DNA of 64,000 nucleotides from the NCBI RefSeq assembly GCF_012689525.1, contig NZ_CP051516.1:1922001-1986000 (forward strand). The letters are read 5' to 3'. Origin of the DNA: Paraburkholderia aromaticivorans. GTDB lineage: Bacteria > Pseudomonadota > Gammaproteobacteria > Burkholderiales > Burkholderiaceae. This document shows, in pieces, positions 1-9,607 of this stretch. Below the pieces are notes generated by a model, which worked only from the letters and a program-made list of their open reading frames with translations, was not told the DNA's origin and ran no database searches. Both the position numbers and the translations under genes were made by a program. The number at the start of each line of letters is the position of its first letter. The stretch's first letter is position 1.

Positions 1-545
1 TCGCCGCAGCGATTGATCGTGTCGATGATGTGCCGGCTGTATGCGCGCAGCATGCAGCCCTGGTCGGTCATCTTGATGCGGGTGATGCGCTCGCGCAGCC
101 GGTTCATCGCGCGCGACGCCTTGCGGCGCCACAGGCTGTCCTGGCGTTGCAGGCGAATCGTGCCGACATAGTCGTAGCCTTCGCGCATCTTGTTGACCAG
201 CTTGCTGATTTCTTCCGGCGGATTCTGCAGGTCGGCGTCGAGCGTGATGACGATCTCGCCGCGCGATTGCTCGAAGCCCGCCAGAATCGCCATGTGCTGG
301 CCGTAGTTGCCGTTCAGCAGAATCACGCGGGTCGTGTCGGGACGCGCGCGGAACTGTTCGGCGAGCAGGGCGGCGGATTTGTCGCGGCTGCCGTCGTTGA
401 TAAAGATCACTTCATAACCGGTGCCGAGGGCGTCGAGCGCCGGATACAGGCGCGCGAACAGTGCAGCCAGACCGGCTTCCTCGTTGTACACCGGGACGAT
501 GACCGACACTTCCGGTGCGGCAGCGCGATGTTCCGAATAAATCAT
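1..545 (-). CDS. arnC: ArnC-type undecaprenyl-phosphate glycosyltransferase, 3' part missing (window edge)
   Basis: About 181 codons of a family 2 glycosyltransferase are present, and the C-terminal half lies beyond the left edge. The N terminus carries the GT-A signature VSVIVPVYNEE, then FINDGSRDKS and the metal-binding ITLDADLQNPPEE segment typical of ArnC and related polyprenyl-phosphate transferases. ArnC moves 4-formamido-arabinose from UDP onto undecaprenyl phosphate at the inner membrane. The ATG at 545-543 lies six bases after the arnB stop, so the two are co-transcribed. The membrane helices expected at the C terminus cannot be seen. The arn context makes ArnC more likely than a generic dolichol-phosphate mannosyltransferase homologue. 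Confidence 0.85.
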   Translation of the reverse strand, partial: MIYSEHRAAAPEVSVIVPVYNEEAGLAALFARLYPALDALGTGYEVIFINDGSRDKSAALLAEQFRARPDTTRVILLNGNYGQHMAILAGFEQSRGEIVITLDADLQNPPEEISKLVNKMREGYDYVGTIRLQRQDSLWRRKASRAMNRLRERITRIKMTDQGCMLRAYSRHIIDTINRCG

Positions 546-551
546 TTCCGC

Positions 552-1703
552 TTATTTTCCGTATTGTTCGCAAATTTCATTGACCGCGCGGCACACCCGC
601 TCCACGTCGCCTTCGTTCATCAACGTGAAGAGCGGCAGCGTGACGTTGGTCGCGCCGAACTTCTCCGCATGCGGGAACATGCCTTCCTTGAAGCCGCGCG
701 CGCGGTACAGCGAGAACAGGTGGATCGCCGGGTAGTGCACGCCCGAACCGATGCCGCGTTCTTTCAATTGACCCATGAAGCCGGCGCGGTCGATCGACAG
801 TTTGTCGAGCGGCAGCGTGATCTGGAACATGTGCCAGTTGCTGTTTTCATGGTCAGCAAACGGCAGGCCGACTCCCAGTTTCAGCGCCGCGCCGCCTTCC
901 AGACCCGCGAAATACGCGCGCACGAGCTTTCTGCGCTGCGCGAGGAAGCGCTCCAGATGCGGCAACTGGCCGAGGCCGACACGCGCGGCGACATCCGTCA
1001 GGTTGTACTTGCCGCCCAGCACGTCGCAGTCCATACCGTCGAAACCGGTGCGCGTGATGCCTTGCAGCCGGTATTTCTGCGCGAGGATCGCTTCTTCCTC
1101 GTTGTTCAGCACCAGCGCGCCGCCTTCGATCGAGGTCAGGTTCTTGTTCGCGTGGAAGCTGAACGAGACCATGTCGCCCAGCTTGCCGATGCGCTCGCCT
1201 TTCCACGTCGAGCCGAACGCCTGCGCGGCGTCTTCGATCACGCGCAGCTTGTGGGCGCGGGCGATCTCGTACAGACGGTCCATATCCACCGGCAGGCCCG
1301 ACAGATACACCGGAAGCAGCGCCTTGGTGCGCGGCGTGATGGCTTTTTCGAGCAGGTCGAGGTCGATATTACGGGTGGCCGGGTCGATGTCGACGAACAC
1401 CGGTGTCGCGCCGACTTCATAGATCACGTTGCTGGTCGACACCCACGAGGCCGGTGTCGTGATGACTTCGTCGCCTTCGCCCACGCCGGCGATACGCAGG
1501 CCGATTTCCAGCGTCGCCGTGCCGGAGTTGAACGTGCGCACCGGACGGCCGCCGCAGAACTCGGAAAGCGCCGCTTCGAACTTCTGGTTCTGCGGACCGG
1601 TGGTGATCCAGCCGGAGCGCAGCACGTCGGCGACGCCCTGAATCGTTTCCTCATCGATCTCGGGTTTGACAAAAGGCAAGAACGGGACTGTTGACTGGGT
1701 CAT
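552..1703 (-). CDS. arnB: UDP-4-amino-4-deoxy-L-arabinose aminotransferase ArnB
   Basis: A 383-residue PLP enzyme of the DegT/DnrJ/EryC1/StrS family. It transaminates UDP-4-keto-pentose with glutamate to give UDP-L-Ara4N, the precursor for cationic capping of lipid A. The PLP lysine is K187 in SFHANKNL followed by IEGG, almost exactly where the Salmonella enzyme has K188, and EDAAQAFGS is the conserved PLP-aspartate region. The frame stays open 34 codons upstream to 1805, but family proteins begin at MTQSTVPFLPF, so the ATG at 1703 is used. It lies between the EmrE-like gene and arnC in one minus-strand cluster. Confidence 0.93.
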   Translation of the reverse strand: MTQSTVPFLPFVKPEIDEETIQGVADVLRSGWITTGPQNQKFEAALSEFCGGRPVRTFNSGTATLEIGLRIAGVGEGDEVITTPASWVSTSNVIYEVGATPVFVDIDPATRNIDLDLLEKAITPRTKALLPVYLSGLPVDMDRLYEIARAHKLRVIEDAAQAFGSTWKGERIGKLGDMVSFSFHANKNLTSIEGGALVLNNEEEAILAQKYRLQGITRTGFDGMDCDVLGGKYNLTDVAARVGLGQLPHLERFLAQRRKLVRAYFAGLEGGAALKLGVGLPFADHENSNWHMFQITLPLDKLSIDRAGFMGQLKERGIGSGVHYPAIHLFSLYRARGFKEGMFPHAEKFGATNVTLPLFTLMNEGDVERVCRAVNEICEQYGK

Positions 1704-1951
1704 GAATGCTTCGCTCGATTGAAAGGGCGCAACCCGAAGGGCGCGAAGTACACCACACACTATGTGCGCAAACCCGGGCCGCGGCAAAAAAGGGCGCAAC
1801 CGCACAGCATACCGTGGCCAACCTTACGGATTCCTTGGGCGGGCGGGTTGTCCGCTTACGGTATCTTTTGCCGTCTGCATCTTCTCAGTCGGCGCTGGCG
1901 ATAAACAGTAATAAATTGTGTCCGGCACACCGTTGCCCCGGACCGCGGCAA

Positions 1952-2323
1952 CTAGCTGCGCGCCAGCACCACCACGCCCACCAGGATGATGCCGATGCCG
2001 ATCAGCTTCTGTACCGACAGCACTTCGCCGAACAGGTACCACGCCGCGAACGCATTGACGATGTAGCCGAGCGACAGCATCGGATAGGCGATCGACACGT
2101 CCACCCGCGACAGCCCGATGACCCACACTGCCACGCTGATCACATAACAGGTCAGGCCGCCGATGATCGGCGGCTGGGTTGCCAGGCGAAAGGCGATGGG
2201 CAGGATGTTCGCACGGGTGAATTCGAAGTGTCCAACGGCATTCGTACCGGCTTTGAGCAGCAACTGCGCACCGGCGTTCAACGTGACGCCTGCAAGAATG
2301 CAAAAGAGGGAAATCGGGTTCAT
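1952..2323 (-). CDS. EmrE-like small membrane protein, putative Ara4N-phosphoundecaprenol flippase subunit (ArnE/ArnF type)
   Basis: A 123-residue, very hydrophobic protein with four predicted transmembrane helices (about residues 3-23, 45-65, 70-90 and 98-120), the size and pattern of small-multidrug-resistance or ArnE/ArnF proteins. The segment LSRVDVSIAYPMLSLGYI matches the conserved middle of these families. In enterobacteria ArnE and ArnF form a heterodimer that flips undecaprenyl-phosphate-Ara4N to the periplasm. Only one such gene is visible here, between arnT and arnB, which suggests either a homodimer or a partner outside the window. The flippase role is inferred from the neighbours. 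Confidence 0.8.
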   Translation of the reverse strand: MNPISLFCILAGVTLNAGAQLLLKAGTNAVGHFEFTRANILPIAFRLATQPPIIGGLTCYVISVAVWVIGLSRVDVSIAYPMLSLGYIVNAFAAWYLFGEVLSVQKLIGIGIILVGVVVLARS

Positions 2324-2348
2324 CGAACGGTTAGATCCTGATATGGGG

Positions 2349-4100
2349 TCATTGTTGTGCTTTTTCTACTGGCGTCGGTGCCGGCGCTTCGGCTGCCGGC
2401 GTGCCGGGCGCCGTGGGCGTGGCCATCGGCTTTTCCACCACCACGCGGCGCGAGTCGCGGGCGATCACCTGCATCGGCAGGCCTTCCTTGAGGAGGCGGT
2501 CGTAAGTCGGCGGCGGGAGCAGCGCGAGCGCGTAGCGGTCGGCCTTCCAGCGCTCGATCCAGGCATCGACGGCGGGAATCCATTTCTGCGGCTCGACGGA
2601 CACGCCGAACGCCAGTTCGTCGGGATGCTCGACCATGATCATGGTGTGGTCGACATAGAACGGCATCGTGTGGTCGAGCACGCCGACCGAGTAAAACGGC
2701 GTATCCGCCGGCAACTTCGCGATCTCGGTCTTGATGGCGGGCGCGAGCGGCGCGCCGGAGCTGAGCCGGCCGAACACGTCGTGACCCGTGCCGGCGATGG
2801 TGCCGAGCAGCAGCCACGCCGCGCCGAAGGTGGCGACGGCGCCGAGGCTGCCGGCCCGGCTGCGGCGGTTCAGCCACAGCGCGGCCAGCGTCAGCACGAA
2901 AGCGACGGCGAGCGCCGCCAGCACCCACGTGCGGTATTCGGCGTACAGTTCGGCCGGATTGCGGGCGCTGCCGAAGCGCGCCATGAACAATGCGGCGAAC
3001 GCGGCCACGACGAGGAAGAGCGCATAACCGGCAAGATGGCGGCGCAATTGGTCGCGCGTGACGAGCGGCAGATACATGCCGATCAGCAGTGCGATCGGCG
3101 GCGCGATCGGCAGCGTGTAGGACAGCAGCTTCGAGTGCGACGCGCTGAAGAACAGGAAGATGAAGACGGTCCACGTCAGCATCAACGTGACTGGAGCGAA
3201 GCCGTTCGGCTGGCGCGGCAGACGCCACGCGTGGCGCACGCTTTGCAGCGTCACCGAGAGCCACGGCAGAAAGCCCACGATCATCACCGGCACGAAGTAG
3301 TAGAACGGCCCCGGACGGTTCTGCTCAGGCGTCAGATAGCGATTGAACTGCTGAACGATGAAAAAGAAGTTCAGGAATTCCGGGTTGCGCTGCTGCACCA
3401 GTACGAACCACGGCGTGACGATCGCAAAGAACACGATCAGGCCGCCGATCAGATGCAGGCGCTTCCACAGGGCCCAGTCACGCGCGATCACCGTGTAAAG
3501 CACGAGCACGGCGCCCGGCAGGATCACGCCGACGAGACCCTTGGACAGCACGGCCAGCGCCATCGAACCCCAGCACACCCACATCCAGCCGCGCACGCTG
3601 CCGGTCGGCAGGTTGGGGCGCTGCGCGAGCATCAGCGCGCACAGCGTCAGCTCCATCCAGAACGACAGGCCCATGTCGAGCGTGTTGAAGTGGCCCATCA
3701 GGTTCCAGTACGGCGAAGTCGCCAGCACGATCGCCGCGAACACGCCAGTCGCCGCGTTGAACACGCGCGCGCCGGTGAAGCCGACCAGCAGCACGCCGGC
3801 AAAGCCCGTCAGCGCCGTGTAGAGGCGCGCCTGCCATTCGCCGATGCCGAACCACGCGAACGTGAGCGCGTTCGCCCAGGTTTGCAGCGGCGGCTTCTCG
3901 AAATACTTGTAGCCGTTGTAGCGCGGCGTGATCCAGTCGCCGGTGACGAACATCTCGCGCGCCATTTCGGCGTAGCGGCCTTCGTCGCTCGGCAGCAGAT
4001 GGCGCCAGCCGAGCGGCACGAACCAGATCACGGCAAGGGCCAGCACCAGCAGCAGAATCGTGGTGCGGTTGAGCGGTAGCCTGGACGGCGTATCGTTCAT
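2349..4100 (-). CDS. arnT: 4-amino-4-deoxy-L-arabinose transferase ArnT (GT83)
   Basis: A 583-residue GT-C glycosyltransferase with many membrane helices. ArnT transfers L-Ara4N from undecaprenyl phosphate to lipid A phosphates on the periplasmic face, giving resistance to cationic peptides. The first periplasmic loop has the expected LLPSDEGRYAEMAREM and NGYKYFEKPPLQ motifs, with the catalytic acidic residue after PSDE. The C-terminal periplasmic domain ends in an Ala/Pro-rich tail. The frame is open to 4271, but the ATG at 4100 is preceded by an AAAGG ribosome site and starts at MNDTPSRL, so it is preferred. It is the first gene of the visible arn cluster. L-Ara4N synthesis is known to be essential in Burkholderia cenocepacia. 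Confidence 0.93.
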   Translation of the reverse strand: MNDTPSRLPLNRTTILLLVLALAVIWFVPLGWRHLLPSDEGRYAEMAREMFVTGDWITPRYNGYKYFEKPPLQTWANALTFAWFGIGEWQARLYTALTGFAGVLLVGFTGARVFNAATGVFAAIVLATSPYWNLMGHFNTLDMGLSFWMELTLCALMLAQRPNLPTGSVRGWMWVCWGSMALAVLSKGLVGVILPGAVLVLYTVIARDWALWKRLHLIGGLIVFFAIVTPWFVLVQQRNPEFLNFFFIVQQFNRYLTPEQNRPGPFYYFVPVMIVGFLPWLSVTLQSVRHAWRLPRQPNGFAPVTLMLTWTVFIFLFFSASHSKLLSYTLPIAPPIALLIGMYLPLVTRDQLRRHLAGYALFLVVAAFAALFMARFGSARNPAELYAEYRTWVLAALAVAFVLTLAALWLNRRSRAGSLGAVATFGAAWLLLGTIAGTGHDVFGRLSSGAPLAPAIKTEIAKLPADTPFYSVGVLDHTMPFYVDHTMIMVEHPDELAFGVSVEPQKWIPAVDAWIERWKADRYALALLPPPTYDRLLKEGLPMQVIARDSRRVVVEKPMATPTAPGTPAAEAPAPTPVEKAQQ

Positions 4101-4508
4101 GGATTTCAACCTTTGTGGCGACGCCGCGCAGGCGGCGAAGCGGTGTTGTTCGGAAATGGCGACCGGTCGGGCGGGTGGCTGTCCGTGAGGCGGCCGGCGC
4201 TTTGCCGGACGGTCATCCTCGGGGCGCGCGTGTATGAGACTGTCCGCGCCACGATCTGGTTGCCTTGCCATGCGCCGCCAGCCTCGACGGCGGCGGTTGC
4301 TTCACCTTCCGTCGACAGATCGCTGCCGGCGCGCGCGATCGTGCTCAGGCTGCCGGTCTGGCGATCAATGGCGCGCAGTGTACGTTATCGGCCGTGACGC
4401 GGCCAGGGCGCGCAGTTCAGCCCGGCGGCGCGAACGCCCCGGATACGGCGCGGGGCGGCCTGCACGCGCACCGCAACCCATACGCGCGCAGGGCATCGCG
4501 GCCCGGCT
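4101..4508. other. 408-bp non-coding stretch upstream of arnT
   Basis: No credible gene on either strand. The short frames here have no ribosome site and no family resemblance. It must hold the arnT promoter on the minus strand, but no -10/-35 pair stands out. GC-rich short inverted repeats are present without a run of T. Confidence 0.5.
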
Positions 4509-4883
4509 CTAGGCCTCGATCAGCAGCGCGGCCGCGACCTTGCGGCCCTCGGCCATCAGAATGTTGTACGTGCGGCAGGCGGCTTTGAGGTCCATCGTTT
4601 CGACGCCGATGCGCTTCGCGGTGAGCGCGGCGGTCAGGCGCGGATGCGGAAAGCGCAGCCGTTCGCCGCTGCCGAACACGACCACTTCGGGCGCGGCGTC
4701 GACCAGCATGGCGAAGTGCTCGGCGCTCAACTGCTCGAACGAGGAGACGGGCCAAGGAATGACCGGCGCGTCCGGCAGCACGAGAATGCTGCCCGAGTGG
4801 CGCACCAGATTGATTTCGACATAGTCGGCGCCGTAGCCGGTGACGGTGTTGAGGGCGCCGCTCGAATCCTGATGTAGTTTCAA
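4509..4883 (-). CDS. Mth938-like domain protein (DUF498 family)
   Basis: A protein of about 124 residues with the Mth938/NDUFAF3 fold signature: a GADYVEINLVRHSGSILVLP start, then VVFGSGERLRFP, RIGVETMDLKAACRTYNILMAEGRKVAAALL. Bacterial members are small cytoplasmic proteins of unknown function. The frame is open to an ATG at 5051, but the extra 56 residues are Cys-rich and unlike the family. The TTG at 4883, giving a KLHQDSSGALN start, is the likely start. Family assignment is confident, the exact start is not, and no biochemical role is claimed. Confidence 0.75.
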   Translation of the reverse strand: MKLHQDSSGALNTVTGYGADYVEINLVRHSGSILVLPDAPVIPWPVSSFEQLSAEHFAMLVDAAPEVVVFGSGERLRFPHPRLTAALTAKRIGVETMDLKAACRTYNILMAEGRKVAAALLIEA

Positions 4884-5296
4884 ATTGGTTTTCCGAAGTC
4901 GTCGTGAGACATCATGCGTGTGGGCGGCCTGACCGGTGCAGCCGGGGCAGGGCGATTCGACGCGAGTCGGACACGCGCATGGGGCACAAGCGGGACAGAA
5001 GCAGTCGAAAAGGCTTGCCGTTGCGGTTGGTGCATTGCGGAAGTCGGCCAAAATCCGCTAAATTATAACTTTTTAGCCGCCTTGCGGCGCCCCCCGCTCA
5101 TGTGCCGCCACAAGCCGCAATGAGTTCACGGGTGCGGCCCACCGGCTACCCGCCTGGTTTTGCCCGCTTTCGGCCGCTTTCGTCTGCTTTTGTCGTGTGG
5201 TTCTTCTCGCAGCTGTACCGGTGCAATTCACCGCTGGTGCGCCTGAGGAACGCACGCCTGTTCGCCCCAGCCATCAACCAGGATGAAGTGCCCGCC
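4884..5296. other. 413-bp divergent intergenic region before alaA
   Basis: No convincing gene. The frames that extend alaA and the Mth938-like gene into this region lack family similarity. An AT island at about 5060-5075 stands out in GC-rich sequence and probably contains divergent promoters. Confidence 0.45.
5062..5069. promoter_or_regulatory. Possible overlapping divergent -10 boxes
   Basis: The minus strand reads TATAAT (5067-5062) and the plus strand TATAAC (5064-5069) in the only AT-rich patch between two divergent genes. No good -35 box is seen for either direction at normal spacing. Confidence 0.35.
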
Positions 5297-6538
5297 GTGA
5301 AACCGATTCTCAAATCCAACAAGTTGTTGAATGTCTGCTACGACATTCGCGGGCCCGTCCTCGAACACGCGAAGCGGCTCGAAGAAGAGGGCCACCGCAT
5401 CATCAAGCTGAACATCGGCAATCTCGCGCCGTTCGGCTTCGACGCGCCGGACGAAATCATTCAGGACATGATCCTGAATCTGCCGGGTTCGTCGGGATAT
5501 TCCGATTCCAAAGGTGTGTTCGCCGCGCGCAAGGCGATCATGCATTACACGCAGCAAAAGGGCGTGCACGGTGTGGAGCTGGACGACATCTACATCGGCA
5601 ACGGCGCCTCCGAGCTGATCGTGATGGCGCTGCAAGGCCTGCTGAACGACGGCGACGAAGTGCTGCTGCCCGCGCCCGATTACCCGCTGTGGACCGCCGG
5701 CGTAAGCCTGTCGGGCGGCACGCCGGTGCACTACATCTGCGACGAATCGAATAGCTGGATGCCCGACCTCGACGACATTCGCGCGAAAATCACGCCGAAC
5801 ACGCGCGCGCTCGTGGTCATCAACCCGAACAATCCGACCGGCGCGCTGTATTCGGACGAACTGCTGCTCGGCCTGATCGAGATTGCCCGCCAGCACGGCC
5901 TCGTGATCTTCGCCGACGAGGTCTACGACAAGATCGTCTACGACGGCAAGAAGCACACGTCGATGGCGGCGCTCTCCGAAGACGTGCTGACCGTCACGTT
6001 CAACAGCCTGTCGAAAAGCTACCGTTCGTGCGGTTATCGCGCCGGCTGGATGTCCATCTCCGGCCTGACCGCCGGCGAGAACCGCCGTCACGCCAAAGAC
6101 TACTTCGAAGGGCTCGGCATTCTGGCGTCCATGCGCCTGTGCCCGAACGTGCCGGGCCAGTACGCGATCCAGACCGCGCTCGGCGGCTATCAGAGCATCA
6201 ACGACCTGATCGTGCCGACCGGGCGTCTGTACAAACAGCGCGAACTCGCGTATGACATGTTGACGGCCATCCCCGGCGTGAGCTGCGTGAAGCCCGAAGC
6301 GGCGCTGTACATGTTCCCGCGTCTGGATCCGAAGGTGTATCCGATCCAGGACGACCAGCAGTTCATCCTCGACCTTCTGCTGGAAGAGCGCGTGCTGCTC
6401 GTGCAGGGCACCGGCTTCAACTGGAAAACGCCGGATCACTTCCGCGTCGTGTTCCTGCCGAACGTGGACGATCTCGCGGATTCCATCAACCGGATCGCGC
6501 GCTTCCTCGACGGTTACCGCAAGCGTCACACTGCCTAG
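5297..6538 (+). CDS. alaA: Alanine aminotransferase (AlaA/AlaT-type PLP aminotransferase)
   Basis: A 413-residue fold-type I aminotransferase that makes alanine from pyruvate and glutamate. It closely follows E. coli AlaA from the start (LNVCYDIRGPVL, KLNIGNLAPFGFDAPDEI), with INPNNPTGALYS and the PLP lysine K240 in FNSLSKSYR, the same number as in E. coli. The frame opens at 5102, but similarity begins at the GTG at 5297 (KPILKSNKLL), after an AGGATGAAG sequence. It lies 97 bases upstream of hom, an arrangement that suggests coordinated amino acid synthesis. A GACGCGG hairpin without a T-run sits between the two genes. Confidence 0.9.
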   Translation: MKPILKSNKLLNVCYDIRGPVLEHAKRLEEEGHRIIKLNIGNLAPFGFDAPDEIIQDMILNLPGSSGYSDSKGVFAARKAIMHYTQQKGVHGVELDDIYIGNGASELIVMALQGLLNDGDEVLLPAPDYPLWTAGVSLSGGTPVHYICDESNSWMPDLDDIRAKITPNTRALVVINPNNPTGALYSDELLLGLIEIARQHGLVIFADEVYDKIVYDGKKHTSMAALSEDVLTVTFNSLSKSYRSCGYRAGWMSISGLTAGENRRHAKDYFEGLGILASMRLCPNVPGQYAIQTALGGYQSINDLIVPTGRLYKQRELAYDMLTAIPGVSCVKPEAALYMFPRLDPKVYPIQDDQQFILDLLLEERVLLVQGTGFNWKTPDHFRVVFLPNVDDLADSINRIARFLDGYRKRHTA

Positions 6539-6635
6539 CGCACAATAGAGCGTACGACGCGGCTCCCACCGCGTCGCGCCGTCCGCAAGGCGCCACCCGT
6601 TTCCTTTTAATCATCTACTCGAAAACACACGCTGC

Positions 6636-7967
6636 ATGGAACCGATCAAAGTTGGACTGCTGGGCTTCGGCACGGTAGGCAGCGGCACCTTCACGGTACT
6701 GCGCCGCAATCAGGAAGAAATCAAACGCCGCGCGGGCCGCGGCATCGAGATTGCGCGCATTGCCGTGCGCAATCCCGCTAAAGCGACCGCGGCGCTCGGC
6801 AGTGAAGCCAGCACAGTGGCGCTGACCGATGACTTCAACGCGGTGGTCGACGACCCGTCGATCGATATCGTGGCCGAAATGATCGGCGGCACGGGCGTGG
6901 CGCGCGACCTCGTTCTGCGCGCGATCAAGAACCGCAAGCACGTGGTCACGGCCAATAAGGCGCTGCTCGCGGTGCACGGCACGGAGATCTTCGAAGCGGC
7001 GCGCGCCAACGGCGTGATGGTGTCGTTCGAGGCGGCGGTGGCGGGCGGCATTCCGATCATCAAGGCGCTGCGCGAGGGTCTGACGGCCAACCGCATCCAG
7101 TACATCGCGGGCATCATCAACGGCACGACGAACTACATTCTTTCGGAAATGCGCGATCGTGGGCTCGATTTCGCGACCGCATTGAAAGCGGCGCAGGAAC
7201 TGGGTTACGCCGAAGCCGATCCGACCTTCGACATCGAAGGCGTGGACGCCGCGCACAAGGCGACCATCATGAGCGCGATCGCGTTCGGCGTGCCGGTGCA
7301 GTTCGACAAGGCTTACGTCGAAGGGATCAGCAAGCTCGCGGCGATCGACATCAAATATGCCGAGGAACTCGGCTACCGCATCAAGCTGCTCGGCATCGCG
7401 CGCCGCACCGACAAGGGCATCGAATTGCGCGTGCATCCCACGCTGATTCCGGAAAAGCGCTTGTTGGCGAACGTGGAAGGCGCGATGAACGCGGTCGTCG
7501 TGCACGGCGACGCGGTCGGCACCACGCTGTACTACGGCAAGGGCGCGGGCGCTGAGCCGACCGCGTCGGCGGTGGTGGCCGATCTGGTCGACGTGACGCG
7601 TCTGCACACGGCCGACCCGGAGCATCGCGTGCCGCATCTGGCGTTCCAGCCGGATAGCCTGTCGAGCACCCCGATCCTGCCGATCGACGAAATCACGAGC
7701 GGCTACTACCTGCGTCTGCGGGTGGCGGACGTGACCGGCGTGCTGGCCGACATCACGCGCATTCTGGCCGACACTGGCATTTCGATCGACGCGCTGCTGC
7801 AGAAGGAATCGGAGCAGGTCGACGCGAACGGCAAGGGCGAAACCGACATCATCCTGATTACGCACGAAACGGTTGAGAAGAACGTCAACGCCGCGATCAA
7901 AACGATCGAGGCGCTGAAGACCGTTGTCTCGCAAGTCACGAAGCTGCGCATGGAAGCGCTGAACTAG
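6636..7967 (+). CDS. hom: Homoserine dehydrogenase
   Basis: A 443-residue monofunctional homoserine dehydrogenase (aspartate semialdehyde to homoserine, NAD(P)H). The N-terminal Rossmann fold has GLLGFGTVGSGT. The catalytic domain contains AGIINGTTNYIL, LGYAEADPTFDIEGVDAAHK and LLGIAR. The C-terminal roughly 90 residues, beginning near YYLRLRVADVTGVLADI, form an ACT domain, which commonly mediates feedback inhibition by threonine. It is eight bases upstream of thrC, so the two form an operon for threonine synthesis. Confidence 0.95.
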   Translation: MEPIKVGLLGFGTVGSGTFTVLRRNQEEIKRRAGRGIEIARIAVRNPAKATAALGSEASTVALTDDFNAVVDDPSIDIVAEMIGGTGVARDLVLRAIKNRKHVVTANKALLAVHGTEIFEAARANGVMVSFEAAVAGGIPIIKALREGLTANRIQYIAGIINGTTNYILSEMRDRGLDFATALKAAQELGYAEADPTFDIEGVDAAHKATIMSAIAFGVPVQFDKAYVEGISKLAAIDIKYAEELGYRIKLLGIARRTDKGIELRVHPTLIPEKRLLANVEGAMNAVVVHGDAVGTTLYYGKGAGAEPTASAVVADLVDVTRLHTADPEHRVPHLAFQPDSLSSTPILPIDEITSGYYLRLRVADVTGVLADITRILADTGISIDALLQKESEQVDANGKGETDIILITHETVEKNVNAAIKTIEALKTVVSQVTKLRMEALN

Positions 7968-7975
7968 GCCGAACT

Positions 7976-9430
7976 ATGAACTACCTCTCCACGCGCGGCG
8001 CCGGAGCCGGCGAGCGCCACACCTTCTCTGACATCCTGCTCGGCGGTCTCGCGAAAGACGGCGGCCTGTATTTGCCCGCGGAATATCCGCGCGTCAGCGC
8101 CGACGAACTGACGCGCTGGCGCACGCTGCCGTACGCGGATCTCGCCTTCGAGATCCTGTCCAAATTCAGCGACGACATTCCCGCCGAAGACCTGCGCGCG
8201 CTCACGCGCAAGACGTACACGGCGGCCACGTACTGCAATGTGCGCGACGACGAAAGCGCCGCGCAGATCACGCCGTTGAAGACGCTCGGCGTCGAAAACG
8301 GCGCGCCGCTGTCGCTGCTGGAACTGTCGAACGGTCCGACGCTCGCGTTCAAGGACATGGCGATGCAGTTGATCGGCAACCTGTTCGAATACGCGCTGGC
8401 CAAGCACGGCGAAACGCTCAACATTCTCGGCGCGACTTCGGGCGACACCGGCAGCGCCGCGGAATACGCGATGCGCGGCAAGAAGGGCATCAGCGTGTTC
8501 ATGCTGTCGCCGCACAAGAAGATGAGCGCGTTCCAGACCGCGCAGATGTACAGCCTGCAAGACCCGAACATCTTCAACATCGCCGTGGAAGGCGTGTTCG
8601 ACGACGCGCAGGACATCGTCAAGGCCGTCTCGAACGATCACGCGTTCAAGGCCAAGTACAAGATCGGCACGGTCAACTCGATCAACTGGGCGCGGGTCGT
8701 GGCGCAGGTCGTGTACTACTTCAAGGGCTACTTCGCGGCCACGAAGTCGAACGACGAGCGCGTGTCGTTCACGGTGCCGTCGGGCAACTTCGGCAATGTG
8801 TGCGCGGGTCATATCGCGCGCATGATGGGCTTGCCGATCGAGAAGCTGGTCGTGGCGACGAACGAAAACGACGTGCTCGACGAGTTCTTCCGCACCGGCA
8901 TTTACCGCGTGCGCAAGGCGGCCGAGACGTATCACACCAGCAGCCCGAGCATGGACATTTCGAAGGCGTCGAATTTCGAGCGTTTCGTGTTCGATCTGCT
9001 CGGCCGCGATCCCGCGCGCGTGCTGCAACTGTTCCGCGACGTCGAAGAGAAGGGTGGCTTCGACCTCGCGGCGAGCGGCGATTTCGCGCGCGTGCAGGAG
9101 TTCGGTTTCGTGTCCGGCAGCAGCAGCCATGACAGCCGCGTGGACACGATCCGCGACGTGTTCGAGCGTTACGACACGATGATCGACACGCACACGGCCG
9201 ACGGCCTGAAGGTGGCGCGCGAACATCTGCAGCCGGGCATTCCGATGATCGTGCTGGAGACGGCACAACCCATCAAGTTCGGCGAGACGATCCGCGAGGC
9301 GCTGTTGCGCGAGCCGGAGCGGCCGGCGGCGTTCTCGGGCCTCGAGTCGCTGCCGCAGCGTTTCGAAGTGCTGCCGGCGGACGTGCAGCGCGTGAAGGAC
9401 TTCGTTGTGGCGAACGCGGGCGCTCATTAA
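7976..9430 (+). CDS. thrC: Threonine synthase
   Basis: A 484-residue PLP enzyme of the long class of threonine synthases, converting O-phosphohomoserine to threonine. The N terminus MNYLSTRG and GGLYLPAEYP are typical. The PLP lysine is K126 in LAFKDMAMQ, and LGATSGDTGSAAEYAM and VPSGNFGNVCAGH bind phosphate and cofactor. It follows hom by eight bases. The next gene, moeA, is 214 bases further and has its own -10 box, so the threonine operon probably ends here, although no terminator hairpin with a T-run is visible. Confidence 0.95.
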   Translation: MNYLSTRGAGAGERHTFSDILLGGLAKDGGLYLPAEYPRVSADELTRWRTLPYADLAFEILSKFSDDIPAEDLRALTRKTYTAATYCNVRDDESAAQITPLKTLGVENGAPLSLLELSNGPTLAFKDMAMQLIGNLFEYALAKHGETLNILGATSGDTGSAAEYAMRGKKGISVFMLSPHKKMSAFQTAQMYSLQDPNIFNIAVEGVFDDAQDIVKAVSNDHAFKAKYKIGTVNSINWARVVAQVVYYFKGYFAATKSNDERVSFTVPSGNFGNVCAGHIARMMGLPIEKLVVATNENDVLDEFFRTGIYRVRKAAETYHTSSPSMDISKASNFERFVFDLLGRDPARVLQLFRDVEEKGGFDLAASGDFARVQEFGFVSGSSSHDSRVDTIRDVFERYDTMIDTHTADGLKVAREHLQPGIPMIVLETAQPIKFGETIREALLREPERPAAFSGLESLPQRFEVLPADVQRVKDFVVANAGAH

Positions 9431-9607
9431 GTCGCCGTCGCCGTCGACATGAAGCGTGAGCGCGTTGTCCAGGGCTCACGCAGCCTGTCCGACACGCTCC
9501 ACGCGCTTGACGCAAAACGACGCTTGCCGCGAACCCTCGCGGCAGCGCTCAAACTCCAAGAAATCCCCCCATAACGCCGAGCCACCCAGGCTATCTGCTT
9601 CGACCGC

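Noticed and set aside
30..1694. Long plus-strand frame opposite arnB and arnC
   Set aside because: Antisense shadow of high-GC coding sequence. Its translation is Arg/His/Ala-rich with no family motif, while the minus strand encodes clear ArnB and ArnC.
6556..6575. GACGCGG hairpin between alaA and hom as a terminator or attenuator
   Set aside because: Short stem without a T-run and no leader peptide with threonine codons was found.
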